A DNA stretch of 20,327 nt from Thecamonas trahens ATCC 50062 (lineage: Eukaryota > Apusozoa > Apusomonadida > Apusomonadidae): positions 523,170-543,496 of the forward strand of contig NW_013657671.1 of NCBI RefSeq assembly GCF_000142905.1, read 5' to 3'. Under the pieces are notes generated by a model that made no database searches, was not told the DNA's origin, and saw only the letters and a list, made by a program, of their open reading frames with translations. Shown piece after piece: positions 9,601 through 16,346 of this stretch. Numbering within the stretch: position 1 is the stretch's first letter; every line of letters starts with the position of its first letter. Both the position numbers and the translations under genes were made by a program.

Positions 9601-10978
9601 CCATGACCTCGAGCATCTCGCCGAGACGGTTGGTGACGCCGGCGAGGCGGGTGATGGTCTGGGAGTACGAGAGGAGGGTCATGGTGGCGCCGGTGAAGCC
9701 CGAGAGGTAGGCAAAGGCGTTATCAAAGAGCGAGGCGTTCTGCGAGGGCGTGTTGGGCGAGCCGTCGGCGTTCTTGGAGGGGAAGCCGTAGGCAAAGAAG
9801 ACGATGGCCGGGACAAGGATGGCGATGTTGTTGGAGATGCCCTGCGAGAGGTTGACGGCGAGGTTGAGCGGGAAGCGCTTCTTGGCAAGCGCGTACGCGT
9901 TGGCGAGAACACGCCGGAGGCCGAGGTTGATCGAGCGGTGCTGCTGCTCGTGGCCGTCGAGAAAGGCGATGGCCTCGGCGTGCTCGCGGATGTGGACGTG
10001 CGCAAAGCGGAGGTCTCCCTCAAGCCGGTCCTGTCGGAAGACGAGCGGAACGACGCGGCCGATAAAGGTCTTGGCCAAAAAGGTGGAGCAGATGGACATG
10101 AGAATGGCGAGGGCTAGCGCCTGCCAACCGAGCTCTTGCAGGGTGAGGAAGCCAAGAATGATTCCGGGAACGAGCGTTCCAAGCGCGCCGCCAGTTTGGT
10201 CGAGCGTGCCGCAGAGAATAGCCGGAACAGCCGAGGTAAACGACTCAGTGTCGGTGACGATCCGTTGGTCCGGATTGTCCACCCGCCCGTCCATAAGAAC
10301 CATGCGATAGTAGATGTTGCGCGAGAGGTAGCGAAAGTGCAGCCGGCGGGTTAGCGACTTGCGGAGGCGGACGGCAACTCGCTGGCCGACGTAGATGGCT
10401 GTGGCCTGGAGGAGCGTTGCGGTGGCAGCAACGATGACGATGGGTAACATTGAGGTGAGGAACCGCGACAACGACCGGTCCTTGACGGCAGAGATGATGG
10501 GTGGGAAGAGGACAAAGAACATGGTGTTTGAGATGGCACCAAAGATGGCAAGCATTATGCCGAGGGCAAGGAGCGAGCCATCGCGGGTGCAGCAGCAGCG
10601 GGTGCGGAAGGACCACGAGAGCAGGCGCTTAAATCGGCGCCAGAAGACGCGCCCTAAGGCAGCGCGCGCGGCAGCGCCATCCGAGCTCTCGACGTCAGCA
10701 AGAACATGACTCCCGCCAAGAGCATGCTCGGAATCCCTCCAGAACCGCTGCAGCTCTGATCTGGGAATGTCCTTGGGTCCCGGACGAAAGATGGACTCCT
10801 CGCGATCATCTTGATAAAACTTGGAGTAAAAGCCCTCGTCATCGGCGGCAGGCACCAGCACCGCCGCCGCATCGTCCCACAGCCGGGCCACGAGCGATGG
10901 CTGACTCACCTCCTCCCCACCCGTAGCTCCCACATCTTGAAGGAGAGGCGTTGTTGCCTCTGCTGCGTTGACCGACAT
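6686..10978 (-). CDS. Full-size ABCD-type ABC transporter (two fused half-transporters)
   Basis: 1430 residues from the ATG at 10978; an in-frame ATG at 11098 would add 40 unlikely residues encoded partly by a low-complexity tract. Layout: TMD1 about 135-470, NBD1 about 485-690, linker about 700-810, TMD2 about 840-1130, NBD2 about 1190-1405. Both NBDs are complete: Walker A GPSGVGKSS near 524 and 1231, Q-loop LPQ, signature LSGGEKQR near 627 and 1332, Walker B AILDECTSA near 650 and 1355, and H-loop His. Both TMDs carry ABCD hallmarks: NPDQ (first half, about 236) or NCDQ (second half), and the EAxAFLxGH loop (EAIAFLDGH, ESVAFLAGH). In animals ABCD half-transporters import fatty acyl-CoA into peroxisomes (ABCD4 is lysosomal); plants have a fused form, CTS/PXA1. 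By analogy the substrate is a fatty acyl-CoA, but location and substrate are not shown by the sequence. TPLL near the N-terminus resembles a dileucine sorting signal. Confidence 0.93.
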   Translation of the reverse strand: MSVNAAEATTPLLQDVGATGGEEVSQPSLVARLWDDAAAVLVPAADDEGFYSKFYQDDREESIFRPGPKDIPRSELQRFWRDSEHALGGSHVLADVESSDGAAARAALGRVFWRRFKRLLSWSFRTRCCCTRDGSLLALGIMLAIFGAISNTMFFVLFPPIISAVKDRSLSRFLTSMLPIVIVAATATLLQATAIYVGQRVAVRLRKSLTRRLHFRYLSRNIYYRMVLMDGRVDNPDQRIVTDTESFTSAVPAILCGTLDQTGGALGTLVPGIILGFLTLQELGWQALALAILMSICSTFLAKTFIGRVVPLVFRQDRLEGDLRFAHVHIREHAEAIAFLDGHEQQHRSINLGLRRVLANAYALAKKRFPLNLAVNLSQGISNNIAILVPAIVFFAYGFPSKNADGSPNTPSQNASLFDNAFAYLSGFTGATMTLLSYSQTITRLAGVTNRLGEMLEVMDDVQAQERIHTFHLAGSHEAVMIGDTLTEPNRIALADVSAYTPDNVKLATRISFEVRPGGSLLIMGPSGVGKSSLLRVLGGLWPTHGEGTISRPARIGRDGLFYLPQVPYMVLGGSLADQVAYPLSDGASVPLATLDALLAEFDLAHLPTIEAAARDAGEPLKWDVVLSGGEKQRLAMVRLFFHAPKLAILDECTSAVNEELEDVFYQKLTASGIGFVSVAHSVRVLPFHQQVLFLEGPDSYALLSREDAVARLEADRAGNLVAEPLPVSLSVLAPGSATRGTLHRSFDSLSIADDPEVTLLTSIGARGSRSDNALPTDVPTYRPISEATAVGDASSPPPTPFAKTDIPDHEFEAFFPFPKSVAASLLATVEAVDQASTRSALGLRLLERMRRLNAIVFLSPTSQPRKLLLCGSALVLYAAAATVAGPLILARIVDSVSKSQSGTFITWMSVLAFLTVSTSITTAFQYYYAALLGIVGHKGLSRHLHFRYLNGNNYYQANVADSRIDNCDQRLTEDARSYAHVLAQVLLGTPLSPSALAVFPVTIGLTVVAWFQITWIGVVLAYALAILVFLLSRAATAPLVPLVFRQDRLTGDLRFAHVRLREAAESVAFLAGHATEHKLLNKALALVLHNLVKLVKKLWFLSVYVIFSAYLGVLGGFALPGILAFTGHLTGNVENKFLIVYITFNTLYRNIVEVLTLSGALAKLFGHANRLGDLLEIFDLYDHEARAMSAIVANPDAVVFDNVTVETPSGKRLARDLSFRVGTGDSLFVEGPSGVGKSSILRTLMGLWPPASGRVERPLAIGRGGIFFLPQSPLLILGSLKDQIVYPRSAAEAPLSDADLHELLSLVRLSHLLDRAYASTNSGLYANWANILSGGEKQRLAMARLLFHAPKFAILDECTSALDEDMENTFYSLANSLGIQCISVSHRSNVRRFHTTALQLAPDGSWALHNVTRGSELAAPASLPSWRAE

Positions 10979-11099
10979 ACGCCAGGTGGAAGTGAGGTGT
11001 TTGTGGCTACTGGCTGGTAGTGGCACGGTCGTGCGCGGTGTGCTGTTTTGATGGGGGCGACTGGCATGTGCGAGTTGGGAAGGCACCGGTGGGCACATG

Positions 11100-11271
11100 G
11101 GGGCGGGGGGGGGGGGAGGGGGGGGGGGGGGTGCAGTAGGGATGACGATAAGGGGATAGGGATGGAGGAGGGATGGCGATGTGGGATGACGGGATGGGGA
11201 TGGGGATGGGGATGACGGGATGGGGATGGAGGGATGGGGGGATGAGGGGGGGGGGGGGGGTTACGGTGTTG
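11100..11271 (+). repeat. G-rich low-complexity tract with GGGGAT repeats and G runs
   Basis: The + strand has G runs of 12 (11105-11116), 14 (11118-11131) and 15 bases (11246-11260), with many GGGATG/GGGGAT units in between. It lies in the divergent spacer 5' of both the ABC transporter (-) and the acyltransferase (+). On the ABC coding strand it reads as C-rich CATCCCC, the same flavour as 1-330 upstream of the synthetase. Four or more G-triplets with short loops make quadruplex formation plausible. Such runs are also prone to sequencing error. Confidence 0.9.
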
Positions 11272-11465
11272 GGTGAGTACCCAAAAACAAATTGCGGTCA
11301 ATTACGGCAGAGCCGTGCAATTGCGGTGTGAGTAGTGGGTGGGGGCGGGCGGCGTAGGCGGCGGGGAGAGGCTGCGACTGGGCGACGGATTGGGGAGGGG
11401 AGGGGGGGGGGGGTCAAGCAAGGGCGAGGGAGACCCGACTCGGCAGGGAAGGAGCGAGGAGCAGG
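11272..11465. promoter_or_regulatory. Likely promoter/5' leader of the acyltransferase gene, with second G run
   Basis: About 190 bases between the G-rich tract and the ATG at 11466. They include GGGTGGGGGCGGGC around 11338-11351 and a 12-base G run at 11402-11413. No core promoter element is recognisable. The role is inferred from position. Confidence 0.35.
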
Positions 11466-13001
11466 ATGAAGGGCATTGTTCCTAGGTTCGGCCCGTGGAT
11501 TGCTGGAGGGATTGGGTACTTTCTCGGAGTGTACCAGCTGGAATACGGATGGGTCTCCCCGGCGAGTGCGGGACTGGCGGTCCTTGCTCTGCTGGTGACC
11601 ACCATGGGTGTGGAGAAGCTCTCGACGGCAACAGCAGCTGAAGGACGTCGGGGACTGCGCAAACGGCGACTCTCGTTCATGTCGCAACTCATTGCGGAGA
11701 ATCCTTTCCCCGATCATGTCAATGCTCCCTCGGCGCCCATTCACGCCGCCCTGTTCATGGAGACCATGCCAACAGTCGACGAGATCGTGGCTGTCACCGA
11801 CGACATCCTCCTCCCGCATGATCGATTTGCCTGTCCGGTTGTTGCCGTTCCACCGACGCTGTTGGAAGAGGGCTTTCTCGCTTGGGGGCCTCGTCCGGGC
11901 ACGCCGGACTGGGCCTACCACGTCGTGGAGGACAGAGTGGGGAGCGAGGACGAGCTGATGGCGTACTGCCAGCCGCTGGTAGGCGAGGAGCTCGATGAGA
12001 GCCGGCCGCTGTGGCAAATTCGACTGGTCAAAGTTGCTGACTCTTGTCGCGGCCTGCTCCTGCTCCGCATCTCGCATGTGGTCGGCGACGGCGTCTCGCT
12101 CGTCCACACGCTCATCTCGCTCCTCACCCACGGCGACGGCAGCGCGTACACACTGCCGCCGTTCCAGCGGCGCGCGGTGGCAGCGGCGCCGAGTCTGGCT
12201 GCGCGCGCGGCGGCGGCGGTCAAGCTCGGCTTCGGCACGCTTCGGGCAGCGTTCAAGGTTGTGACGCTGCCGGCTGGGCCGGCGGACTCGCCCAACGCCC
12301 TCAAGCGGTCGCTCGCCGGCTGGGTCCGCCCCCAGGCGTACCGGCTGGTGCGGACACGCAAGATTGCGGTGGAGCGGCTGAAGAAGATCAAGAACGCGCT
12401 TGGGGCGACGATCAACGATGTGATGGCTGCGGGTCTGGCGCGGGCTGCGCGGGCGTACCTTGCGCAGGTCGGCGATCCTGTGGTTGACGACGCCTCGCCG
12501 CTGCTGCGGGTCTTCCTTCCTTACGCCTTTACTCAGCGGAGCAAGGTGCTCACCAACAAGTGGTGCTTCCTCTCGCTCAAGCTCCCGCTCGCGGACATGT
12601 CGCCGCAGGCGGCGCTCGCCGAGGTCAAGGCCGAGATCGACGCGCTCAAGTCGACACCCGAGGCCCACCTCCAGTTCTACCTCCAGCAGCTTGCGTCGGC
12701 GGTCCTTCCCACGGCGCCACGCAAGCAGACGGCGCTCGACACCATGCTCTCGCACACGCTTGTCTTCACCAACGTACCCGGCCCGCCGACGCCGGTCTAC
12801 TGTGCTGGCCACAAGGTCGACGAGGTCATTGTGTACATCGGCAACCTCATCTCCCAGGTCTCGGCGCTTTCCTACAACGGCAACGTCACCGTCACCTTTG
12901 CGCTCGACGCCGACGTGATCGAGGACCCCGAAAAGCTGGCCGCCTGCTTTGAAGCCGCCATCGACGAGCTCGAGGCCGCCGCGTGCGGTGATGGCCAGTA
13001 G
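11466..13001 (+). CDS. Wax ester synthase / acyl-CoA:diacylglycerol acyltransferase (WS/DGAT family)
   Basis: 511 residues. This family transfers an acyl group from acyl-CoA to a fatty alcohol or diacylglycerol, making wax esters or triacylglycerol for storage. Two hydrophobic segments near the N-terminus (about 8-24 and 31-47) suggest ER or lipid-droplet membrane attachment. The acyltransferase motif HHxxxDG appears as SHVVGDG: the second His (H204), taken as catalytic in the family, and D208-G209 are kept, while the first His is Ser. A second conserved stretch, TINDVMAAGLARAARAYL (N317-D318), follows. The C-terminal WS/DGAT domain (DUF1298-like, about 365-505) includes FTNVPGPPTPVYCAG and ends with a Leu/Glu helix. 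The length is typical (450-510). The ATG at 11466 has A at -3. The gene diverges from the ABCD-like transporter. Wax-ester versus DGAT specificity cannot be told from sequence. Confidence 0.92.
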   Translation: MKGIVPRFGPWIAGGIGYFLGVYQLEYGWVSPASAGLAVLALLVTTMGVEKLSTATAAEGRRGLRKRRLSFMSQLIAENPFPDHVNAPSAPIHAALFMETMPTVDEIVAVTDDILLPHDRFACPVVAVPPTLLEEGFLAWGPRPGTPDWAYHVVEDRVGSEDELMAYCQPLVGEELDESRPLWQIRLVKVADSCRGLLLLRISHVVGDGVSLVHTLISLLTHGDGSAYTLPPFQRRAVAAAPSLAARAAAAVKLGFGTLRAAFKVVTLPAGPADSPNALKRSLAGWVRPQAYRLVRTRKIAVERLKKIKNALGATINDVMAAGLARAARAYLAQVGDPVVDDASPLLRVFLPYAFTQRSKVLTNKWCFLSLKLPLADMSPQAALAEVKAEIDALKSTPEAHLQFYLQQLASAVLPTAPRKQTALDTMLSHTLVFTNVPGPPTPVYCAGHKVDEVIVYIGNLISQVSALSYNGNVTVTFALDADVIEDPEKLAACFEAAIDELEAAACGDGQ

Positions 13002-13026
13002 CGCGGTAGCAAAGATTGCAGTCAGT

Positions 13027-14181
13027 TCACACGCCCATGTTTTCGAGTGCAGCAGCGACGTGCGGCGCGCCGGGACTGGCCGCGCCGCGAGCGAGCGCCT
13101 CGTCGTACGCGTAGTGCATGAGGTGCTGGGCAACGACCGGGCCGACGTCGGCACCGGCGCCAGCGTCGAGGGCGTCGGCGAGAGCTCGCGGCGTGAGCCC
13201 GCTGGTAGACTTGAGGCGTGCCGCGCCGCTGGCGGCGACGCCACCACCGGCGAGGGCTTCAAAGACCTCAAGCGGTAACCCGTAGAGGACCGCGAGGTGA
13301 AGCGGAGTGAACATTCGCAGAGTGTCCTGGGCGGCAAGCAGCTCAGCCGGGGCCGACGACGCGGCGAGGAGCGCGGATATGGCGCGGGTGTTGGCGCCTA
13401 GAACGGCAACGTGCAGCGGGGTGAGGCCGGCGGTGATTCGCGCCGCCAGGAGCTTGTCGACAGTCGCCGTACTTGCTGACGCCGGCAGCGCCGCTTCCAG
13501 CGTCGAGAGCAGGCCGCAGATATCGACGTACGAGAGCTTAGCGGCGACATGGAGAAGCGTCGCGTCGTTACCCTGGCATCCGCGGCACGGATCCGCGCCG
13601 TACTTTGTCAGTAGCAGCTCCATCATGGCCCACCGACCGTGTAGCATGGCCGAGAACATCGGCGTGAGACCATCGGGAGCGAGGCTGGCGTCGGCCGCAG
13701 CGCCGTACTCGTCGACTAGCAGAGCCACAGCTTCGACGTGCCCGGCCATAGCGGCGTAGTGGACCAGGCCCAGGCCAGCGCTGTCAACCACCGCATCTAC
13801 ATGGACTCGGCCGGCGTCATCGAACTCGACGTGCAACAGCTGGTCGTCGTCATAAGCGCGAATGAGCGCCTCCTCGGCAGCCTCGACCGACGTTTCCCCC
13901 GCGCCAGAGACATCCATCTTTTTTCCACGGCAGGCATCTTTTTCGCCATCTTCATCTCTCTTGGCTTGCATTCCCTTCGCGCCGCCTCGAGACAGCGCGG
14001 CGAGCGGACTTGGCGCGTGCGGCGAGCAATGGTCAGCAAGGACGGCGGCGAGTTCTGCAAGACCGCGTGACTTGGATTGGGCAAGTCGGAGTGCCTTCTC
14101 CCCCCACCCGTTCCGCATGGCTTCGGCATGCGCTTGCGCCGCACTCGGTTGCTCTCCCCATTTGGAAAAGGTCTCTCCCAT
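13027..14181 (-). CDS. Ankyrin-repeat protein
   Basis: 384 residues. The C-terminal two thirds hold five or six ankyrin repeats: about 135-168 (GLVHYAAMAGHVEAVALLV), 170-203 (GLTPMFSAMLHGRWAMMELLL), 205-235 (ATLLHVAAKLSYVDICGLL), 250-285 (GLTPLHVAVLGANTRAISALL), 290-318 (FTPLHLAVLYGLPLEVFEAL), and a weak one from about 327. Several show the TPLHxAxxxG core. The N-terminal ~100 residues are Ala/Lys-rich with a charged stretch (about 70-90) and no recognised domain. MGETFS has Gly2 and Ser6, but Glu at position 3 is unfavourable for myristoylation. Ankyrin repeats bind proteins; no partner is evident. The stop lies 25 bases from the acyltransferase stop on the opposite strand. The first ATG of the frame, at 14181, is used. 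Confidence 0.88.
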   Translation of the reverse strand: MGETFSKWGEQPSAAQAHAEAMRNGWGEKALRLAQSKSRGLAELAAVLADHCSPHAPSPLAALSRGGAKGMQAKRDEDGEKDACRGKKMDVSGAGETSVEAAEEALIRAYDDDQLLHVEFDDAGRVHVDAVVDSAGLGLVHYAAMAGHVEAVALLVDEYGAAADASLAPDGLTPMFSAMLHGRWAMMELLLTKYGADPCRGCQGNDATLLHVAAKLSYVDICGLLSTLEAALPASASTATVDKLLAARITAGLTPLHVAVLGANTRAISALLAASSAPAELLAAQDTLRMFTPLHLAVLYGLPLEVFEALAGGGVAASGAARLKSTSGLTPRALADALDAGAGADVGPVVAQHLMHYAYDEALARGAASPGAPHVAAALENMGV

Positions 14182-14224
14182 GGCGGTCGGCGAGCGAGGT
14201 GTGGTGCGGTTTGATCAAGAGCAT

Positions 14225-14260
14225 GAGCATGATCATGCTCGTGATCGCGATCGTGATCAC
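14225..14260. repeat. Cluster of GATC-centred palindromes
   Basis: GAGCATGATCATGCTC (14225-14240) is a perfect 16-base palindrome. It is followed by GATCGCGATC (14243-14252) and GTGATCAC (14253-14260). Together with TTGATCAA at 14211-14218 this gives five GATC sites in about 50 bases, 30-80 bases upstream of the ankyrin-gene ATG. It could be a regulator-binding site or a cruciform-prone stretch. Confidence 0.85.
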
Positions 14261-14752
14261 CTTCGGTTCGGTGTGGGTCGCGCGGGGAAGGGCATGAGAT
14301 GGACAGAATGATGGTGTGATGGCTGGGAAAAGTAGACAAGTGGGTGGAGACAATTGATATCTGTAGTGTGGGAAGGTGTGGGCGGTCGTGGGCAGGAGGA
14401 GCGGTGCGTGATGGAGGCGGAGAACAGCAAGTTGGAGTTGCAAAAAGGAATGTGTGATCACGAATAAAAGTAGCCGTGGTTGGTACTCGGGCGTCGACCC
14501 GGAAGGGGGGGTGGCGTAGTTGAAGACAATCAGAGAAAGTTGTTTATCAGTGTTTGGGTTATATGCCACCTGTTGTGATGATGATGTAGCAAGTCGATCT
14601 CTGCTCTTGTGTGCCGTGATCGGCGTGATGTCATGCTGTGTCTGCATACTGGTGTCCAAGCGCCATCAGCCGCCGCGCGCCAAGCCATCGTATCAATCCC
14701 GTGATCATCGACCGGCATTACCAGCACTAACCCCCTTCCTCCCCCTTGCCCT

Positions 14753-14767
14753 CCCCCCCCCCCCCCC
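14753..14767 (+). repeat. Run of 15 C, preceded by shorter C runs
   Basis: An uninterrupted C15 run follows CCCCCTTCCTCCCCCTTGCC. It resembles the C-rich tracts in other spacers of this window. Confidence 0.95.
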
Positions 14768-15128
14768 GTGCATGCGCTCATCGCTCTCTCGGTCTGGGGG
14801 GGCAAGTTGTTTGGGTGCTTGTTGCTGATGGTGGCCCTCCTGCTCGGCCGGACGCTTCAACTTGACTGGTCTCCGCGAGAGGCGAGCTCACACTCGACGA
14901 CCACGTACCCTCCGTGCCATAGGCACAAGCACAACACTCCCACCACTACCGGCCACCCGACTCTACGGCGAGTATTGCTGAGAACAGCTGGGCGGGAAAG
15001 AGAGCATGGACGGAGCTCGGAGTCGGCTTGCGGCGGTGCTTGCAGGCGATGTGAGCGGAGAGGCAGCATGGTATGGGCATGACGTGGGCGTATGGGGTGG
15101 GTTGTGGGATGTGGATGTTCGTGTACTA

Positions 15129-15176
<48 letters not shown>
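15129..15176 (+). repeat. Perfect (ATG)16 trinucleotide microsatellite
   Basis: Sixteen uninterrupted ATG units, followed by imperfect GTG/ATG units to about 15203. One forward frame reads poly-Met, another poly-Asp. The poly-Asp frame is open from 15092 to 15463, but no conserved protein surrounds the repeat, so it may be non-coding or intronic. Confidence 0.97.
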
Positions 15177-15340
15177 GTGGTGTTACTGATGACGATGATG
15201 GTGGTAGGCGGGCTGTGTGTCGCGGATGGAAGACGTTCTTGTGGGGGACGGGCAAGTCCGGGGTTGGGACGGGCGGCAGACGGGGAGGCAGAAGAGGAGA
15301 GAGTCAATGCGGTGACGCGGCGGCAAGGGGAATTCCTTTG

Positions 15341-15463
15341 ATGGTGACAATGCAAATGGCTGAACAGTTGAGGGCTCTTGGCTACAAAGATGACCACATC
15401 AAGTCGATGCTGCCCAAGCACGCCATGGCCATTCTCGACAAGGCAGGGTCCGGAGGGGGATGA
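15341..15463 (+). CDS. Possible small protein (40 aa) or terminal exon
   Basis: From the ATG at 15341 the frame encodes 40 residues including AEQLRALGYKDDHIKSMLPK and HAMAILDKAG, then a GSGGG tail and TGA. It looks like a real amphipathic helical segment, with balanced composition unlike the low-complexity sequence before it. The frame is open upstream to 15092 through the poly-Asp repeat. Alternatively an exon could start at 15368 after an acceptor (CTGAACAG); a short upstream exon at 15006-15050 ending at a good donor (GTGAGC at 15051) would join in phase, making the microsatellite part of a 317-base intron. I cannot choose among these. It converges on the membrane-protein gene with an 80-base gap. 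No family recognised. Confidence 0.35.
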   Translation: MVTMQMAEQLRALGYKDDHIKSMLPKHAMAILDKAGSGGG

Positions 15464-15543
15464 CGGCGGGTGGTGGGTAACAGGTTGTAGCACACAACGG
15501 CAGCGGCGGCAGATGCACGGCTGCGGCGGGTGGTAGTCGGTGT

Positions 15544-16346
15544 TCACAGGTTCGACGACGACATAGCGCGCGAGTCCGAGCCGATGCCCGAGTCTGCGGC
15601 CGAGTCCGAGGCGAGGAGCGGCATTTGAGCCTCGGCCATGCGGCGGTCGACGGTCTCAAGGAGGAGAATAACAGCAAGGCGGCGGGTGTGAGCCTTGTAG
15701 GTGGCCCAGAACAGACCGATGTCGATGATAATCGAGCCGACAAACTGGAGGATGATGGTGGTGCGGACGGTGTCGAGGTTGCCCCAGCAGCCCTCGTTGT
15801 GGTGGTCGTGATCGCGGTCGACGGCCCGCTGGCAGTGAATGAAGATCATGAGCATGCGGCAGAGTGTGAAGATCGAGGACACAGGCATGGCGAGGCCGGC
15901 GAGGACCTTGGCCTTCCAAAGCCGCGAGTACCGTGCCTCCCACGAGCCAAAGTTGGAGGCGAGCCAGACGAGCAACCCGGTGCCGATGGCCACCAAGTAC
16001 ACAATGACGTCGATGAGGAAGATCGAGACTGCAAATGCGCTCGTTAGATGAATCTTGCCCAAACTCGGCATTTGCAGCAGGCCGATAATGGCCACCAGAG
16101 CACCGATCTATGCAAAAACTGGAGTGAGTATGGTGTGCGGGTCAGCAGTCGTTCCAGTCGGCTCGGCTCCACCACCTTGTTCGCTCACCGCCCCGCTCAC
16201 CGCCAGCCCCCGCCGGCATCGCGCCCTCATGCACCTACCGCCACGATTACAGTCGCGACAAGCGAGTGAATCTCATGTGCTGACGGAGCGTAGTCTTCAT
16301 ATGCCCACGAACGACTGTCAGTTGCCGACAACGAGCTCGACGACAT
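15544..16346 (-). CDS. Four-helix membrane protein of unknown function, two exons
   Basis: Exon 1 is 16346-16239 (36 residues from the ATG) and exon 2 is 16107-15544 (187 residues), joined in phase 0 to 223 residues. Evidence for the splice: donor GTAGGT, acceptor TTTTTGCATAG, no other ATG at the beginning of exon 2, and an otherwise truncated first hydrophobic helix. The joined product has four predicted transmembrane segments: about 26-48 (HSLVATVIVA joined to IGALVAIIGLL), 56-85, 100-125 and 148-170. A His/Asp-rich loop (RDHDHHNEGCW) lies between the third and fourth, and the Ser-rich tail (ASDSAADSGIGSDSRAMSSS) is probably cytosolic and phosphorylatable. The N-terminus is Ser-rich, without a signal peptide. 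The topology recalls tetraspan proteins, but no CCG or other tetraspanin motif is seen; family unknown. Confidence 0.8.
16108..16238 (-). other. Spliceosomal intron (131 bases) in the four-helix membrane protein gene
   Basis: On the minus strand it starts GTAGGTGC and ends CCAGTTTTTGCATAG. The retained intron puts a TGA in frame four codons after the donor. ACTCAC at about 25-20 bases before the acceptor could serve as branch region. It is the one clear intron in the window. Confidence 0.8.

Larger units (their letters stand above)
14182..15091. other. Long spacer without a convincing gene
   Basis: About 900 bases, less G/C-biased than the genes (notably 14290-14660), with several short overlapping open frames lacking any recognisable domain or ATG-supported start. 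It contains GATC palindromes near the ankyrin-gene start, a C run at 14753-14767 and scattered GTGATCAC octamers. It presumably includes the promoter of the ankyrin gene. A hydrophobic open frame at 14768-15082 starts only with GTG and is not supported. Confidence 0.5.

Noticed and set aside
11298-13337. Minus-strand open frame of 679 codons opposite the acyltransferase
   Set aside because: Arg-rich antisense shadow; the acyltransferase motifs on the + strand decide the matter.
14033-14659. Minus-strand open frame of 208 codons overlapping the ankyrin-gene start
   Set aside because: No domain, mixed composition, and the overlapping ankyrin frame has clear repeats and its own ATG.
14768-15082. 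Open frame with a hydrophobic N-terminus resembling a signal peptide
   Set aside because: Begins with GTG at a C run, and the rest is Arg/Thr-rich without recognisable sequence.
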